A DNA stretch of 64,000 nucleotides from Pseudomonas sp. GD04019 (GTDB lineage: Bacteria > Pseudomonadota > Gammaproteobacteria > Pseudomonadales > Pseudomonadaceae). The notes below the pieces were generated by a model that was not told where the DNA came from, ran no database searches, and was given only the letters and a program-made list of their open reading frames with translations. Below, in pieces: positions 1 through 8,939 of this stretch (position 1 is its first letter; each line of letters begins with the position of its first letter). The stretch spans positions 1 through 64,000 of the forward strand of contig NZ_JAOEEA010000006.1 in assembly GCF_029837695.1 (NCBI RefSeq), given 5' to 3'. The position numbers and the translations under genes are program-made.

Positions 1-687
1 TTGCTTGTCGAGCAGGCGCAGCACTACCCGCTCGCCGTTGGCCGAGGGCAGTGTGGAGACGCGGATATCGACTTCGCGGCCGCCGACCTTGAGCGAGATA
101 CGGCCGTCCTGCGGCACGCGCTTTTCGGCGATGTCCAGGCGCGCCATGACCTTGACCCGCGAGACCAGCAGCGCGGCCAGCTCGCGGCGCGGCTCGATCA
201 CTTCGCGCAGGATGCCGTCGACGCGGAAGCGCACCACCAGGCGTTTCTCGAAGGTTTCCAGGTGGATGTCGGAGGCGCCGGCCTTGATCGCCTCGCTGAG
301 GATGGCGTTGATCAGGCGGATGATCGGCGCGTCGTCTTCCTGCTCCAGCAGGTCGCCGGATTCGGGGGTGAGCTCGGCCAGGCTGGCCAGGTCGAGCTCG
401 GCGCCAAGGCCCTCGGCCATCTGCCGCACCTCGGAGGAGTCGCGCTGATAGGCCAGGGTCAGTTCCTGCTCGAAGGCTTCCGGCTCCAGCCAGTGCAGCG
501 GCAGCACACGACCGGCGAAACGCTGGGCCTCCTGCACGGCCGCCAGGCTGGCACCGCGGCGCACCTGCAGCTGCGCCTGGCCAAAGGGCTCGCGCAGCAG
601 TACGCCGTGGCGTTTGGCGAAGGCGAAAGGCAGGGAGCGCAGGGGCTCAATAGGGCGAGTGATGGGCTCTGGATAAGAAGCATGCAT
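1..687 (-). CDS. gspE: Type II secretion ATPase GspE (XcpR), N-terminal part, cut by window edge
   Basis: Cytoplasmic ATPase that powers the type II secretion pseudopilus. The minus strand reads open for 229 codons from an ATG at 687 to the window edge. Residues about 1-80 correspond to the N1 domain that docks on GspL. From about residue 115 the N2 domain follows, with the family stretches ASDIHLE, VRFRVDGILREV, and the run RVPQDGRISLKVGGREVDIR ending in GERVVLRLLDK, which are nearly invariant in GspE/PilB ATPases. Walker A, Walker B and the zinc-binding CM domain lie outside the window. An overlapping ATG at 683 is in another frame and does not give this protein. The gene follows the accessory block in the same direction after a 101-base gap. 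In P. aeruginosa this gene (xcpR) starts the xcpR-Z operon divergent from xcpPQ; here the two arms are far apart. The identification is firm. Confidence 0.95.
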   Translation of the reverse strand, partial: MHASYPEPITRPIEPLRSLPFAFAKRHGVLLREPFGQAQLQVRRGASLAAVQEAQRFAGRVLPLHWLEPEAFEQELTLAYQRDSSEVRQMAEGLGAELDLASLAELTPESGDLLEQEDDAPIIRLINAILSEAIKAGASDIHLETFEKRLVVRFRVDGILREVIEPRRELAALLVSRVKVMARLDIAEKRVPQDGRISLKVGGREVDIRVSTLPSANGERVVLRLLDKQ

Positions 688-788
688 TACAAAATTCGCT
701 GAACTAAGTCAGAAAAACAGCGGCCATAATACACAGGCTGTAAGCCGGCCCACTAAATACACTGTGAATATAGAGCGGAGCGACCAGA
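688..788 (-). promoter_or_regulatory. Intergenic region upstream of gspE with possible promoter
   Basis: A 101-base AT-rich gap separates the small membrane protein gene from gspE. On the minus strand TATTAT at 731-726, directly preceded by TGTG, is a fair -10 element. It would start transcription near 719, about 32 bases before the gspE ATG. I see no convincing -35 hexamer at the right distance and no strong terminator for the upstream gene, so readthrough from the accessory operon into gspE is possible. The Shine-Dalgarno signal for gspE is weak. Confidence 0.3.
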
Positions 789-1196
789 TCAACCATGGAT
801 AAATTGATACAACCACGCCCCTAATACAATTTCAAACGCTAGCCAAATCAGCGCAAAGAAAACAGCAAATAACCAGCTCAACCAAGAGGCAGAAAAGGCA
901 GGCATTGATCGAGCGATGAAGAACATCAGCACACAGGACAACAGAGGAAAAAAACGATCAATTCGACTCGCAGGTAACGAGAGAAACAATACAACCAACC
1001 CTACACTTAGAAGAAAGGCGAACAATAGACAAAAAAAAGCGTGCTTGCGCATACCCATGCGTAGATAGTTAAAGACAAGCAGAAAAAAACCGCCTGGCAA
1101 CGAAGCAATAGCAGCTGCCAATATTATCTGGGGGCGTGAAAAAGAAATAAAACTTCGCAAACGCTCATTCCCATAGCACTGTTTTGGCAACAACAT
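789..1196 (-). CDS. Small four-helix inner-membrane protein, unknown function
   Basis: I do not recognise a named family. With the ATG at 1196 the product is 135 residues and almost entirely hydrophobic, with about four predicted membrane helices: around IILAAAIASLPGGFFLLVF, CLLFAFLLSVGLVVLFL, FFPLLSCVLMFFIA and LSWLFAVFFALIWLAFEIVL, and a short basic loop (RMGMRKH) after helix 1. The open frame extends to 1274, but the ATG at 1196 overlaps the preceding gene by only 32 bases. A TTG near 1158, preceded by GGGAATGAG, is another possible start. It is the last gene before gspE and the end of the tightly packed accessory set. Its GC content is about 40%, far below the surroundings. Small multi-helix membrane proteins directly after polymorphic toxins often act as immunity proteins; that role is a guess here. 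Confidence 0.6.
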   Translation of the reverse strand: MLLPKQCYGNERLRSFISFSRPQIILAAAIASLPGGFFLLVFNYLRMGMRKHAFFCLLFAFLLSVGLVVLFLSLPASRIDRFFPLLSCVLMFFIARSMPAFSASWLSWLFAVFFALIWLAFEIVLGAWLYQFIHG

Positions 1197-2616
1197 CGAG
1201 CGAAACCAATCTCTGCCCACCGCTACGAAAGCCAAGCTGGAGCTTGCCATCCTCATTGGTAAAGGCAATGTCATCTATCATCGGAGCATTAATAAGATCG
1301 GTGCTATCGATAGCCAAAATCTCATTGGTCCGAAGATCAAGCAGACGTAGCAAAGGAAAGTCTACATCGTCACCGTACTCTACGAAGGCGACCAAGCCGA
1401 GAGTGTTACTTGCAGCAACAGCGGCGACAGTAGTTTCATGCCCATCTGCCACGACCCTCCGTTGAATGGCCTGTAGCAGGCCGATGGGATCGGACAGCAA
1501 TTCGATATAAGGCGAATGAGAGAGATCCAGCTTGAAAGGCTTAGCTTTCGAGTTGCTAGCCTTGCCACGCTCGCGCACCACATGCTCAAGTGCAGGGAAG
1601 TGATGAATCTTCCCCCCTGCAATACCGACAAATACACCTAACTCGTTCACCCGCAGGTGATTGCAATTTCTCAACGAAGGGCCGTTCCAAAGATACTGCC
1701 CATCGACCAGACTCAGCGCAAATGGGGCATCATGATCAACCGAGTGTTCATCTTGGTATGACTCTATACCATATAAAATGCCATCAAGAACGCAAACAGA
1801 AGATACGTAGTGCTGTATGATCTGGCGAAAGTTATCATCGATAACAGAGTACTCTTGCAACCCACTGCAGGACGAAAAATAAATATTCCCACCCGACACG
1901 CCTGCCGGATGAAGAGCCCCATTATCAGGAGCCGACAGCGGGATCACCGAGACAGCCCCGCTATGCACATCAATTTTCATCCATGTTGCATAGTCAGAAG
2001 TAGCAATCATGTAATTCATCACACGAAAGGCCGACCTTAGCTGCAAGGGAACCTCAATTCGAGCAACCATGTCTACCGCCCCAACCTGAGACCTATAGCC
2101 ATATAAGCAGGTCTCGTTCTCACCCTGCATCCACCCGTAAATGCAACCTTCATAAATAAATGAATGGCACAACTCCAACTCTATTGGTGCAACTGCGAGC
2201 CAAGCGCACGTATCAACAACCAAATATCGCATGGCGCGCTCCGCCCCGCGCACCTCAAACATCAAGTGATGCTCGTCCAATTGGATAAAGTATGGTTGCA
2301 GCTTTTCTTCTGATCCTAACGAACCAAAGAAATCGAACAGGCATAACCCAGTATTGATATCGAGGATTTGATCCGTACTTATCAGAAACTCGCCATGAAT
2401 AGTCCACCAAGCACCGGATCCAGCGCGCTCCGCATAAGTCCAGAAATGATCGCCCGTAGAAGCATCCACTGCTCGCAAGTAAGAATTCTCTTCACCCGGG
2501 GTGCAAAACGCGTAGAAGAGACGGCCTCGATCCAACTCCATTACCGTATCGATAATATATTCGCTTCTAGAACCGAATGACCGCGCCTTACCGTACTGCA
2601 CTACCCACCTCATCAC
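1165..2616 (-). CDS. Cytoplasmic beta-propeller-like (PQQ/WD-like) protein, possible immunity or accessory protein
   Basis: The 483-residue product has no signal peptide or membrane helix, so it is probably cytoplasmic. It is made of irregular repeats of about 45-60 residues resembling PQQ-type propeller blades, for example LRAVDASTGDHFWTY near residue 47 and a final LVSLDVVAKTVLWE. No catalytic motif is visible. Start: GTG at 2616 overlaps the preceding stop by four bases (GTGA), or the adjacent ATG at 2613 gives a TGATG junction; both imply translational coupling to the 2,108-residue exported protein. The 3' end overlaps the membrane-protein gene. GC content is near 47%, as in the 3' part of the gene before it, so the two were probably acquired together. 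Position immediately after a large exported protein with a possible nuclease tip makes it an immunity candidate, but a propeller of this size is unusual for that role. Confidence 0.7.
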   Translation of the reverse strand: MMRWVVQYGKARSFGSRSEYIIDTVMELDRGRLFYAFCTPGEENSYLRAVDASTGDHFWTYAERAGSGAWWTIHGEFLISTDQILDINTGLCLFDFFGSLGSEEKLQPYFIQLDEHHLMFEVRGAERAMRYLVVDTCAWLAVAPIELELCHSFIYEGCIYGWMQGENETCLYGYRSQVGAVDMVARIEVPLQLRSAFRVMNYMIATSDYATWMKIDVHSGAVSVIPLSAPDNGALHPAGVSGGNIYFSSCSGLQEYSVIDDNFRQIIQHYVSSVCVLDGILYGIESYQDEHSVDHDAPFALSLVDGQYLWNGPSLRNCNHLRVNELGVFVGIAGGKIHHFPALEHVVRERGKASNSKAKPFKLDLSHSPYIELLSDPIGLLQAIQRRVVADGHETTVAAVAASNTLGLVAFVEYGDDVDFPLLRLLDLRTNEILAIDSTDLINAPMIDDIAFTNEDGKLQLGFRSGGQRLVSLDVVAKTVLWE

Positions 2617-5600
2617 TGAATAAATGGCTTAACTTCAATCGGATCCCAATGCATATCAAATATTTGGCTTAATTTCCCAGCACTACCTGGCTTCACTTCA
2701 AAGCATTCAGCCAAATTTTTCAGCGTTGGACTTTTTGCCAATTTCTCTACGAAACGCTTTTTAACAGCATCAACATCTTGAGCATTTTTAAAGAACCCCC
2801 CCATCACCACATATTGCAAGAAGGGTGGCTTATTACCATTCTTCCATGTGCAGCCAGGCATCTGCAGCTTGCCGACTACGTTCTCTTCCATATGCTTAAC
2901 AAACTGATTATCAAGTCGGGCCAAGGACTCCTCACGCTTAGCCCCAGAAGCAGCCCCCATATTCTTGAACTCTCCATATACATCCTTGTATTTTTCACTT
3001 TTGTACACAGCGTCCACGCCTTGCTTGCCAAGACGACCAAAGTCATCTGAGGCAACAATATCATTGGCCCTGACAAACTGCAGATCTACGCCTCTGCTCT
3101 TCAAAACATCTTCCATTACCTCAGCGCCCTTCAGCTCGCCGATCAGTCGCTTGTACTGATAGCCGGTGATCTCGGCGTTCTTATTCGGCTCCAGGTGCTT
3201 AAGCAAGGCTTGGAAGTCCTTGGGATCGCCACCTCTTCGCAAGCCATAGTCAAACAGTTTCATCATGTAATCAAAGCTTGAGAAGTTCTGTACCTGCCCG
3301 GAAATCACAGCAGCCTCACTCATATCATCTAATGGGTTCTGGGATAACGGGTGTGGCTTCAAACGGCCATCTCGCATAGCTTCGAGGATATTCTTCACCG
3401 CAGCGCTATTACCGGTCTCAGAAAGACGCTTCAACGTGTCCAGACTCTCGCGAGATACAGAAAGCTTTCCTTGAGAGTCGGCCAGGGTCTTCACAACGGA
3501 AACAACATCATCAAAGAAAATCCCTCCCTTCTGATCAGACATCTGCTTCCGCAAGGTGAGAATGTAACTTTCGAGCTGCGAGCCACAAAGTGCACCGGCC
3601 GGCGGCGCGGCCTCAGCCCATTCAATATTCGTCAGGAATGACAAGCGCGCCAGATAGAACGCATCACCTCCAGACAATATGTCAGCTTGTGCCAGCGGGC
3701 ACTGCAGGCCCTGCATCCTCCGCAGAACGACCTTCAATTCTAGGAAGTTCTTCAGGTCACGCATACTACGCACAGTTGCCATGAACAACTGCAGCGATGC
3801 CCTGCCGGCGGAGCTGAGCATGCCTTTCAGCGCATCTCCGAGAGCAGATATTTCTTTAACTACAGCGCGCCCCCCTTCTCTGAAGAACTTAACCACCAGA
3901 TTAGCGGTGTACTTGAAAATAGACCCCCCGGCTTTCAAAAGCGCCACCGGGTCCATTACCAATTCCTTTAAAAACGCTTTGAGGAAAGCCAGACTTGCTC
4001 GCAGCGGGCCTACAGCGACGGCCCCCGCGCCTCCCGAAACCACGACGGTAACGATTGTCAGCGTTAGGCTGATGGCCGCAAAGGCCAACTCCATCTTGTC
4101 AACTTCGTCCCATCTTCCATTAAAGATCAGATAAAGCGCATTACCTATGGTATATAGATCCGACAAACCGCTTATTTCGTAAATCAACTTCCCAGCAGCC
4201 TGAACATAGTCGAATGCTGCCCCACCCTTCTCCCTCATATAGTTGATCGCGTCGGAAAAAGATGCCGAATCAGCCACCGCGATGCCACCCTCATGGCGAT
4301 CTACTTTCTGTAGAGATTCGGCAATAGCTGAATCTATCACCAAGCCTGTAAGTCTGGAGTAGAAGTCATTCATGACTTTTATGTCCTTGCGGACTGTAAC
4401 CCCATCTTTGCTAGCCTCCAAAACCGAGAACCCGACACGCAACATGCGCCCATCAAATCCTTCGGCAAGTTTCACGGAGACATGGCCGAGACCATTGGCA
4501 TCTAAACGAATCTGTTGGACAGTACTACCATCCTCAAATAGAACTACAGCCCCCCTACTGCCGGAGCCTTCTTTACCAAATTTAATGTCATCAAGGTGGC
4601 CAATAAATCCTTCGCCAAATATAAATGCGCCACTCACACCTTGAGGTTTGATAGCACCTGCTGCGGCAATAAACTCAGTTTTGCCATCTACGTCGACCTG
4701 CAGCTGACCTGAATCATATCGAATGCCAGCCAGCACCCATTGCTCAGGACTTACTTTAGTCGAAGATGTGACCTCATACTCGCCACCCTCAGTAACTACA
4801 CGGGCCACCACTCGAAACATCCCAGAGTCTGGGATAAGCCGCAGAGAAAATACCTCTCCGCCATCCTGCCCTAGCTTTCGAAGAACATATATTTCCGCCG
4901 CTGACTCCAAAAGAGCGGGATTGGCGCGGAATCTCGCATTGAGAAAGAAACTCTCATCAACTTCGAGAGCAGGTGCATTGGCCAGTGATAAATAACCGCT
5001 TCCCAAATGCAAACTGGCGCCTGGCATAGTATAGGATTGCCCCATATCTATTTCAGCTTCGATGGAGTTCACTACGGCCTGGTATAGATCATTGGTAGAT
5101 GTGATAACCCGCTGGTCTTGCCCTCCGACCTGCGCAGAGTCTATACCCACCATATCCAAATGAAGCAACTCACGACTATTCGGGGCATAAAAACTGCCAG
5201 CCCGAATAATTACATCTGTATTTGCCGGGCCATAAACAGTCCCCGTCGCCGACTGAGGCATTGCATAGACAACACTCCCTCCGTTCAGACGCTCAACAGA
5301 TGCAGAGGCTTTAGATGACAACGCAGCTTGGTCAAATACAATACCTAATTTTCCAGCTTCAGCCTTGTGTAAGACAGAGATGATCTTTTCATCACCAGCC
5401 ATGCCAACCCGAACATCTCCTTCCCCTGGCTCAGCCGATGCATACAGCGTGGCACGGACCGCCCCACCACCATACGTAGTCGGCCCTGATAACACGCCCT
5501 TTGTAGTGCTCAATGCCAGATCTATTGCTTTTTCCGGTGCGCGATTTGCGGTAATAGTAATTATCGAGGTCTCGTTACTGTCGTAACTAATAGCACCCTT

Positions 5601-8600
5601 CGACACATGCACAGAAAATTGGAATGGTACTTTGGCAATAGATTTTTCCGCCGTTACAGCCCCAGCGGTTGCGCTGACATCTGTGGGGATAGCTTCTTGA
5701 CCTGCCACATATATGGCAGTAGCCACTCCGCCCTGAGTGAATAACTGCTCTTCTATTAGCTCACCGCTATAACCCAGCCCCCAGTCTACGCGCGTACCAT
5801 CCGCCACTGCATTACCATATTTATCCCATACTTTCGCAGTTAGTTTTACAGTATCGACGCCACTAGCAAGCACCTCATCCTTGGAGGCTGTCAGCTCAAC
5901 CCTATCAGGAACATATGCCTCAACAATATAAGGCCCAAACTCTTTCTCAGTTCCAACAGGTATCCGCTTATAATCGGACTGAGCCACCACGACCTTTACG
6001 GAATATGAATCACCTGCACGTCGACTGGTAGTTATTTTATTATTTGCCAAACCTCCTTCAACATCCGTCAGGACCGACTCAAGCTTCCCACTAGGCCCCG
6101 AGACAGACCAAAGCAGTTTTATTTTTTTGCCTTCCTGCTTTAGCTCTTCTTCACTCAACAGAACATATGCCAACAAATCTCTTTCTGCCGTGTTGGCGGA
6201 CACCCTATAATTATCAGGCGTGACAACTATCTGAGTATTAACCGACCATTCCCAAAGAATATTTCCCGCGTCGCCATTGGACAAAAGCCGTAGCGAGAGA
6301 AAATCATCCGGCGCCAAAGATGATATATATGAAAGATCATCAAACTCTACCTGTCCTGACTTTCCAAGAGTAGCTTTAATCTCTCGCCCTCCAAGGTCGA
6401 AGACAAAAGCCTTCTCTCCGCCCCACAGTGTTAACTCTGAAAATTCAGATTTAATAAAATCGAATAGCACTGTGAGCTTATTATCAGCTGCCGATATACT
6501 GGGGTTATCCTTCCCTATTAATTCCATTTCCCCAACATATGTATCACGACGAAGAGAGTTGACATTTAGGTCGTAGAGACTGAATTGGAGCTCTGGCCGA
6601 TAAACCCAGCTATATAGAGGCTCTGGCTTCTTGTATTCGCGTTCCGGGTTTTCTTTCTTTGCTTTGCTCCAAGCCTGCCGTGCCAATTCGCTAGCCTCTT
6701 CATCATGCAAAGGCACCATGACCGGCACAAATTTGGAGGGACGATATTGGAGAATCCCGCTACCGCCACCAGAGGAAAAATCAGGATTTCGGTTAGTCGG
6801 CTGACCTGCGACTTGTAGATACAAGTGTTGTTTGGCCAACACTTTCTCTGGCAGTTGAATTACTTGGACGTGTTGACCGGGCTTGATCTGGAACTGGGAG
6901 AGATTATTGGCACCAACCGGAGCCAGCTGATTGGCCGCAACGATCTTCGCCAGCCGCCCGGTATAGCCGTAATCGGCCAGCTCCTCGGGCAAGGGAGTCC
7001 CGTCGACGTCGAGCCAATCGGTATAGATGGCGATGCTGATGTCGCTGCCGAGACCGGCACCTTCGTTGCCGATCAGCTGCTTCTTCTCCTCGCCCTTGGT
7101 CGCGCCCTGTTCGATCTTGTTCTTGCGCTCGGCCCAGACTTTGAGGTTGGGCGGGCTCATCTCGATCTGCTGGCCAGTGAATCCCATGTACCCGCTACTG
7201 ACATCAGCAGATTCAAGTTGGTAACGCAGGCTACCCATATAGCCAGTGGGACGGTTGATGGCGATGATGCGCACCATCTCGCCCGGCTTCAGGTGGTTGG
7301 CATTGCGCTTCTGGAACTCCTCCTTGAAGCCACCGGCACTCTGCCACTTGGTGAACTCCTTCCCTCCCTGGTCGATTCCCCACAAACTGAATATGCCCTC
7401 CTTTTCACCACGCAAGTGAATGGTGAAACGGAAGCTGCCTGTTTCGGAATCCACACCGGAATAGTTCTTGTAGAGCTCCGACTCATGAAGGCCCCTGCGC
7501 TCGGCAACCAACTGGCCGTTGGACTCGCGGAATACATAGATGTCGGTGTCTCGCAGGTCGTCTTCGCTGATAGTTTCGAGCAGAGCTCGATCCTGGAAGT
7601 CCGGCGAGGTATCGATCAGGCGTGTGAAGTCAGGGCCGGTTTCTTCGGTATCGGCCGGCACGGATTCGTAGCGACTCGACAGGTAAATGCCTTGGAGCTC
7701 AGCCTCCTCCAGGCTGGTCTTGACGAAGACCTCACGCTCCTCACCATCGATCTCCTTCTTGACCTTCTTGCCGGGCACCGCCCAGTCGGGCTTCTCATCG
7801 CCGTCGAAGTCGTACTTCTCCTGCAGACGATGGTCACGCTCGCCGGTCTCGGAGCTGTACTCGGTCTTGCCGCCAAGTTTCGCGCCACGCAGAGTGGCGG
7901 CGCCATCGATGACCATCAGGTCCAGCGGAAAGTCGAGATTGGGCTCAGCCGGCATGGCCATGCTCAGCTTGATACCCATCAGCAGCCAGCTGTACACCTC
8001 GAAGCCGGTACAGAAATCCCAGTCCGGACGGACTATGTAATAGGGCAGATAGGATTTGCCGCGCGGATTGAAGCGCTTGTAGTAGAGCTCGAGATAGGCG
8101 TCGGTCTTGTACTCAATGGAGAAGCCCGGGCAGGGCGGCAGCATGTAGGGCATTACATAGCGACCATCCTCGCCGGTGGTGGTGCCGCCCTCGTGCCACA
8201 GCCGTATGGGTACTCCCGCGAGCGGACCATAGATCTGCGACTCGCGATCACGCCCCAGGTTCTCGTTGACCTTGCCGTCCTTGCCGTGAAAACCGACCCG
8301 ATAGCCGATGGTATTGGCCGTCTGATGGAGGATGTCACCCTGCTCGGACAACAGCAGCGACTGGCTACTGCTGCTGGGCTGCACGTCGGACTTGATGGGC
8401 AGCTCGAGGAGCAGCAGCTCCTTGCCATCGGTAGAGAAGAGCTGCTCGTCAGCGCGGACCAGCACGGTCAGCGAGCTCATGGAAATCGAAGGCTTCTTGA
8501 TGGTCTCGCCGGTCACCGTCTTGAACGTCTTGCCTCGGTACTCCGAGGCCTTCATGACCTGGCTGTCGGGGTAGCGCTGACGGGCATCGCTGAGGCGTTG

Positions 8601-8939
8601 CAGGTAGGCACGATAGGTGCCCGCCGGCATGACCTTGGCACGCTCCAGCGGGCCGGTCGCCTCGCCGATCTCGGCAGCCTCCTTGCCGCTGGTGTTGAAC
8701 TCCACGTAGACGGGGCGGCCGTTCGGCCCGGGAACGATCGCCCGGGTATAGGCGGCGCCGATCTTGAGATAGGTCTGCGGGATGTACACCCCCGGGATGC
8801 TCAGCAGGCCGAAGGCATGAGCCGTTCCGCACCAGGCCGGCAGCAGCAGGAGCAATGCGGCCAGCAGGCCCCTGCCAACAGAGGCGCCTTTGAGGAGTCG
8901 AGTGGAGTACTGCATCACCGGCTTGTCCATTTGAGTCAT
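2613..8939 (-). CDS. Large exported Ig/LamG-domain protein with possible nuclease-like C-terminal toxin tip
   Basis: This 2,108-residue protein starts with a Sec signal peptide (hydrophobic core LLAALLLLLPAW, cleavage after AHA near residue 42). Residues about 40-700 form a region I cannot assign; it includes a short segment resembling a carboxypeptidase-regulatory fold (PLAGVPIRLWHEGGTTTGEDGRY is the visible core, around 240-265) and one EF-hand-like DFDGDEKPD. Invasin-type Ig-like domains lie at about 1009-1200, a LamG/concanavalin-like domain at about 1290-1460, and a strongly hydrophobic, glycine-rich stretch at about 1612-1660 that could insert in a membrane. The last 130 residues contain G-V-D1976 followed by E1990-x-K1992, the spacing seen in PD-(D/E)xK nucleases. 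It overlaps the upstream gene by four bases (ATGA) and couples to the propeller-like gene downstream. GC content falls from about 60% to about 45% after residue 700. The overall layout resembles a polymorphic toxin; no RHS, HINT or DUF637-type markers were seen. Confidence 0.75.
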   Translation of the reverse strand: MTQMDKPVMQYSTRLLKGASVGRGLLAALLLLLPAWCGTAHAFGLLSIPGVYIPQTYLKIGAAYTRAIVPGPNGRPVYVEFNTSGKEAAEIGEATGPLERAKVMPAGTYRAYLQRLSDARQRYPDSQVMKASEYRGKTFKTVTGETIKKPSISMSSLTVLVRADEQLFSTDGKELLLLELPIKSDVQPSSSSQSLLLSEQGDILHQTANTIGYRVGFHGKDGKVNENLGRDRESQIYGPLAGVPIRLWHEGGTTTGEDGRYVMPYMLPPCPGFSIEYKTDAYLELYYKRFNPRGKSYLPYYIVRPDWDFCTGFEVYSWLLMGIKLSMAMPAEPNLDFPLDLMVIDGAATLRGAKLGGKTEYSSETGERDHRLQEKYDFDGDEKPDWAVPGKKVKKEIDGEEREVFVKTSLEEAELQGIYLSSRYESVPADTEETGPDFTRLIDTSPDFQDRALLETISEDDLRDTDIYVFRESNGQLVAERRGLHESELYKNYSGVDSETGSFRFTIHLRGEKEGIFSLWGIDQGGKEFTKWQSAGGFKEEFQKRNANHLKPGEMVRIIAINRPTGYMGSLRYQLESADVSSGYMGFTGQQIEMSPPNLKVWAERKNKIEQGATKGEEKKQLIGNEGAGLGSDISIAIYTDWLDVDGTPLPEELADYGYTGRLAKIVAANQLAPVGANNLSQFQIKPGQHVQVIQLPEKVLAKQHLYLQVAGQPTNRNPDFSSGGGSGILQYRPSKFVPVMVPLHDEEASELARQAWSKAKKENPEREYKKPEPLYSWVYRPELQFSLYDLNVNSLRRDTYVGEMELIGKDNPSISAADNKLTVLFDFIKSEFSELTLWGGEKAFVFDLGGREIKATLGKSGQVEFDDLSYISSLAPDDFLSLRLLSNGDAGNILWEWSVNTQIVVTPDNYRVSANTAERDLLAYVLLSEEELKQEGKKIKLLWSVSGPSGKLESVLTDVEGGLANNKITTSRRAGDSYSVKVVVAQSDYKRIPVGTEKEFGPYIVEAYVPDRVELTASKDEVLASGVDTVKLTAKVWDKYGNAVADGTRVDWGLGYSGELIEEQLFTQGGVATAIYVAGQEAIPTDVSATAGAVTAEKSIAKVPFQFSVHVSKGAISYDSNETSIITITANRAPEKAIDLALSTTKGVLSGPTTYGGGAVRATLYASAEPGEGDVRVGMAGDEKIISVLHKAEAGKLGIVFDQAALSSKASASVERLNGGSVVYAMPQSATGTVYGPANTDVIIRAGSFYAPNSRELLHLDMVGIDSAQVGGQDQRVITSTNDLYQAVVNSIEAEIDMGQSYTMPGASLHLGSGYLSLANAPALEVDESFFLNARFRANPALLESAAEIYVLRKLGQDGGEVFSLRLIPDSGMFRVVARVVTEGGEYEVTSSTKVSPEQWVLAGIRYDSGQLQVDVDGKTEFIAAAGAIKPQGVSGAFIFGEGFIGHLDDIKFGKEGSGSRGAVVLFEDGSTVQQIRLDANGLGHVSVKLAEGFDGRMLRVGFSVLEASKDGVTVRKDIKVMNDFYSRLTGLVIDSAIAESLQKVDRHEGGIAVADSASFSDAINYMREKGGAAFDYVQAAGKLIYEISGLSDLYTIGNALYLIFNGRWDEVDKMELAFAAISLTLTIVTVVVSGGAGAVAVGPLRASLAFLKAFLKELVMDPVALLKAGGSIFKYTANLVVKFFREGGRAVVKEISALGDALKGMLSSAGRASLQLFMATVRSMRDLKNFLELKVVLRRMQGLQCPLAQADILSGGDAFYLARLSFLTNIEWAEAAPPAGALCGSQLESYILTLRKQMSDQKGGIFFDDVVSVVKTLADSQGKLSVSRESLDTLKRLSETGNSAAVKNILEAMRDGRLKPHPLSQNPLDDMSEAAVISGQVQNFSSFDYMMKLFDYGLRRGGDPKDFQALLKHLEPNKNAEITGYQYKRLIGELKGAEVMEDVLKSRGVDLQFVRANDIVASDDFGRLGKQGVDAVYKSEKYKDVYGEFKNMGAASGAKREESLARLDNQFVKHMEENVVGKLQMPGCTWKNGNKPPFLQYVVMGGFFKNAQDVDAVKKRFVEKLAKSPTLKNLAECFEVKPGSAGKLSQIFDMHWDPIEVKPFIQ
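2616..3110 (-). other. C-terminal tip of the 2,108-residue protein: candidate PD-(D/E)xK-like toxin domain
   Basis: This stretch encodes roughly the last 165 residues. It carries GVDAVY (D1976) followed 14 residues later by GEFKN (E1990, K1992). The predicted order is beta strand, acidic residue, strand with E-x-K, then an amphipathic helix (EESLARLDNQFVKHMEEN), as in restriction-endonuclease-fold toxins. The DNA is AT-rich compared with the section just upstream (about 3110-4070), as expected when toxin tips are swapped by recombination. The assignment rests on motif spacing only. Confidence 0.4.

Noticed and set aside
1..702. Open plus-strand frame of 233 codons at the left edge
   Set aside because: It is antisense to gspE, whose minus-strand translation matches conserved GspE motifs throughout.
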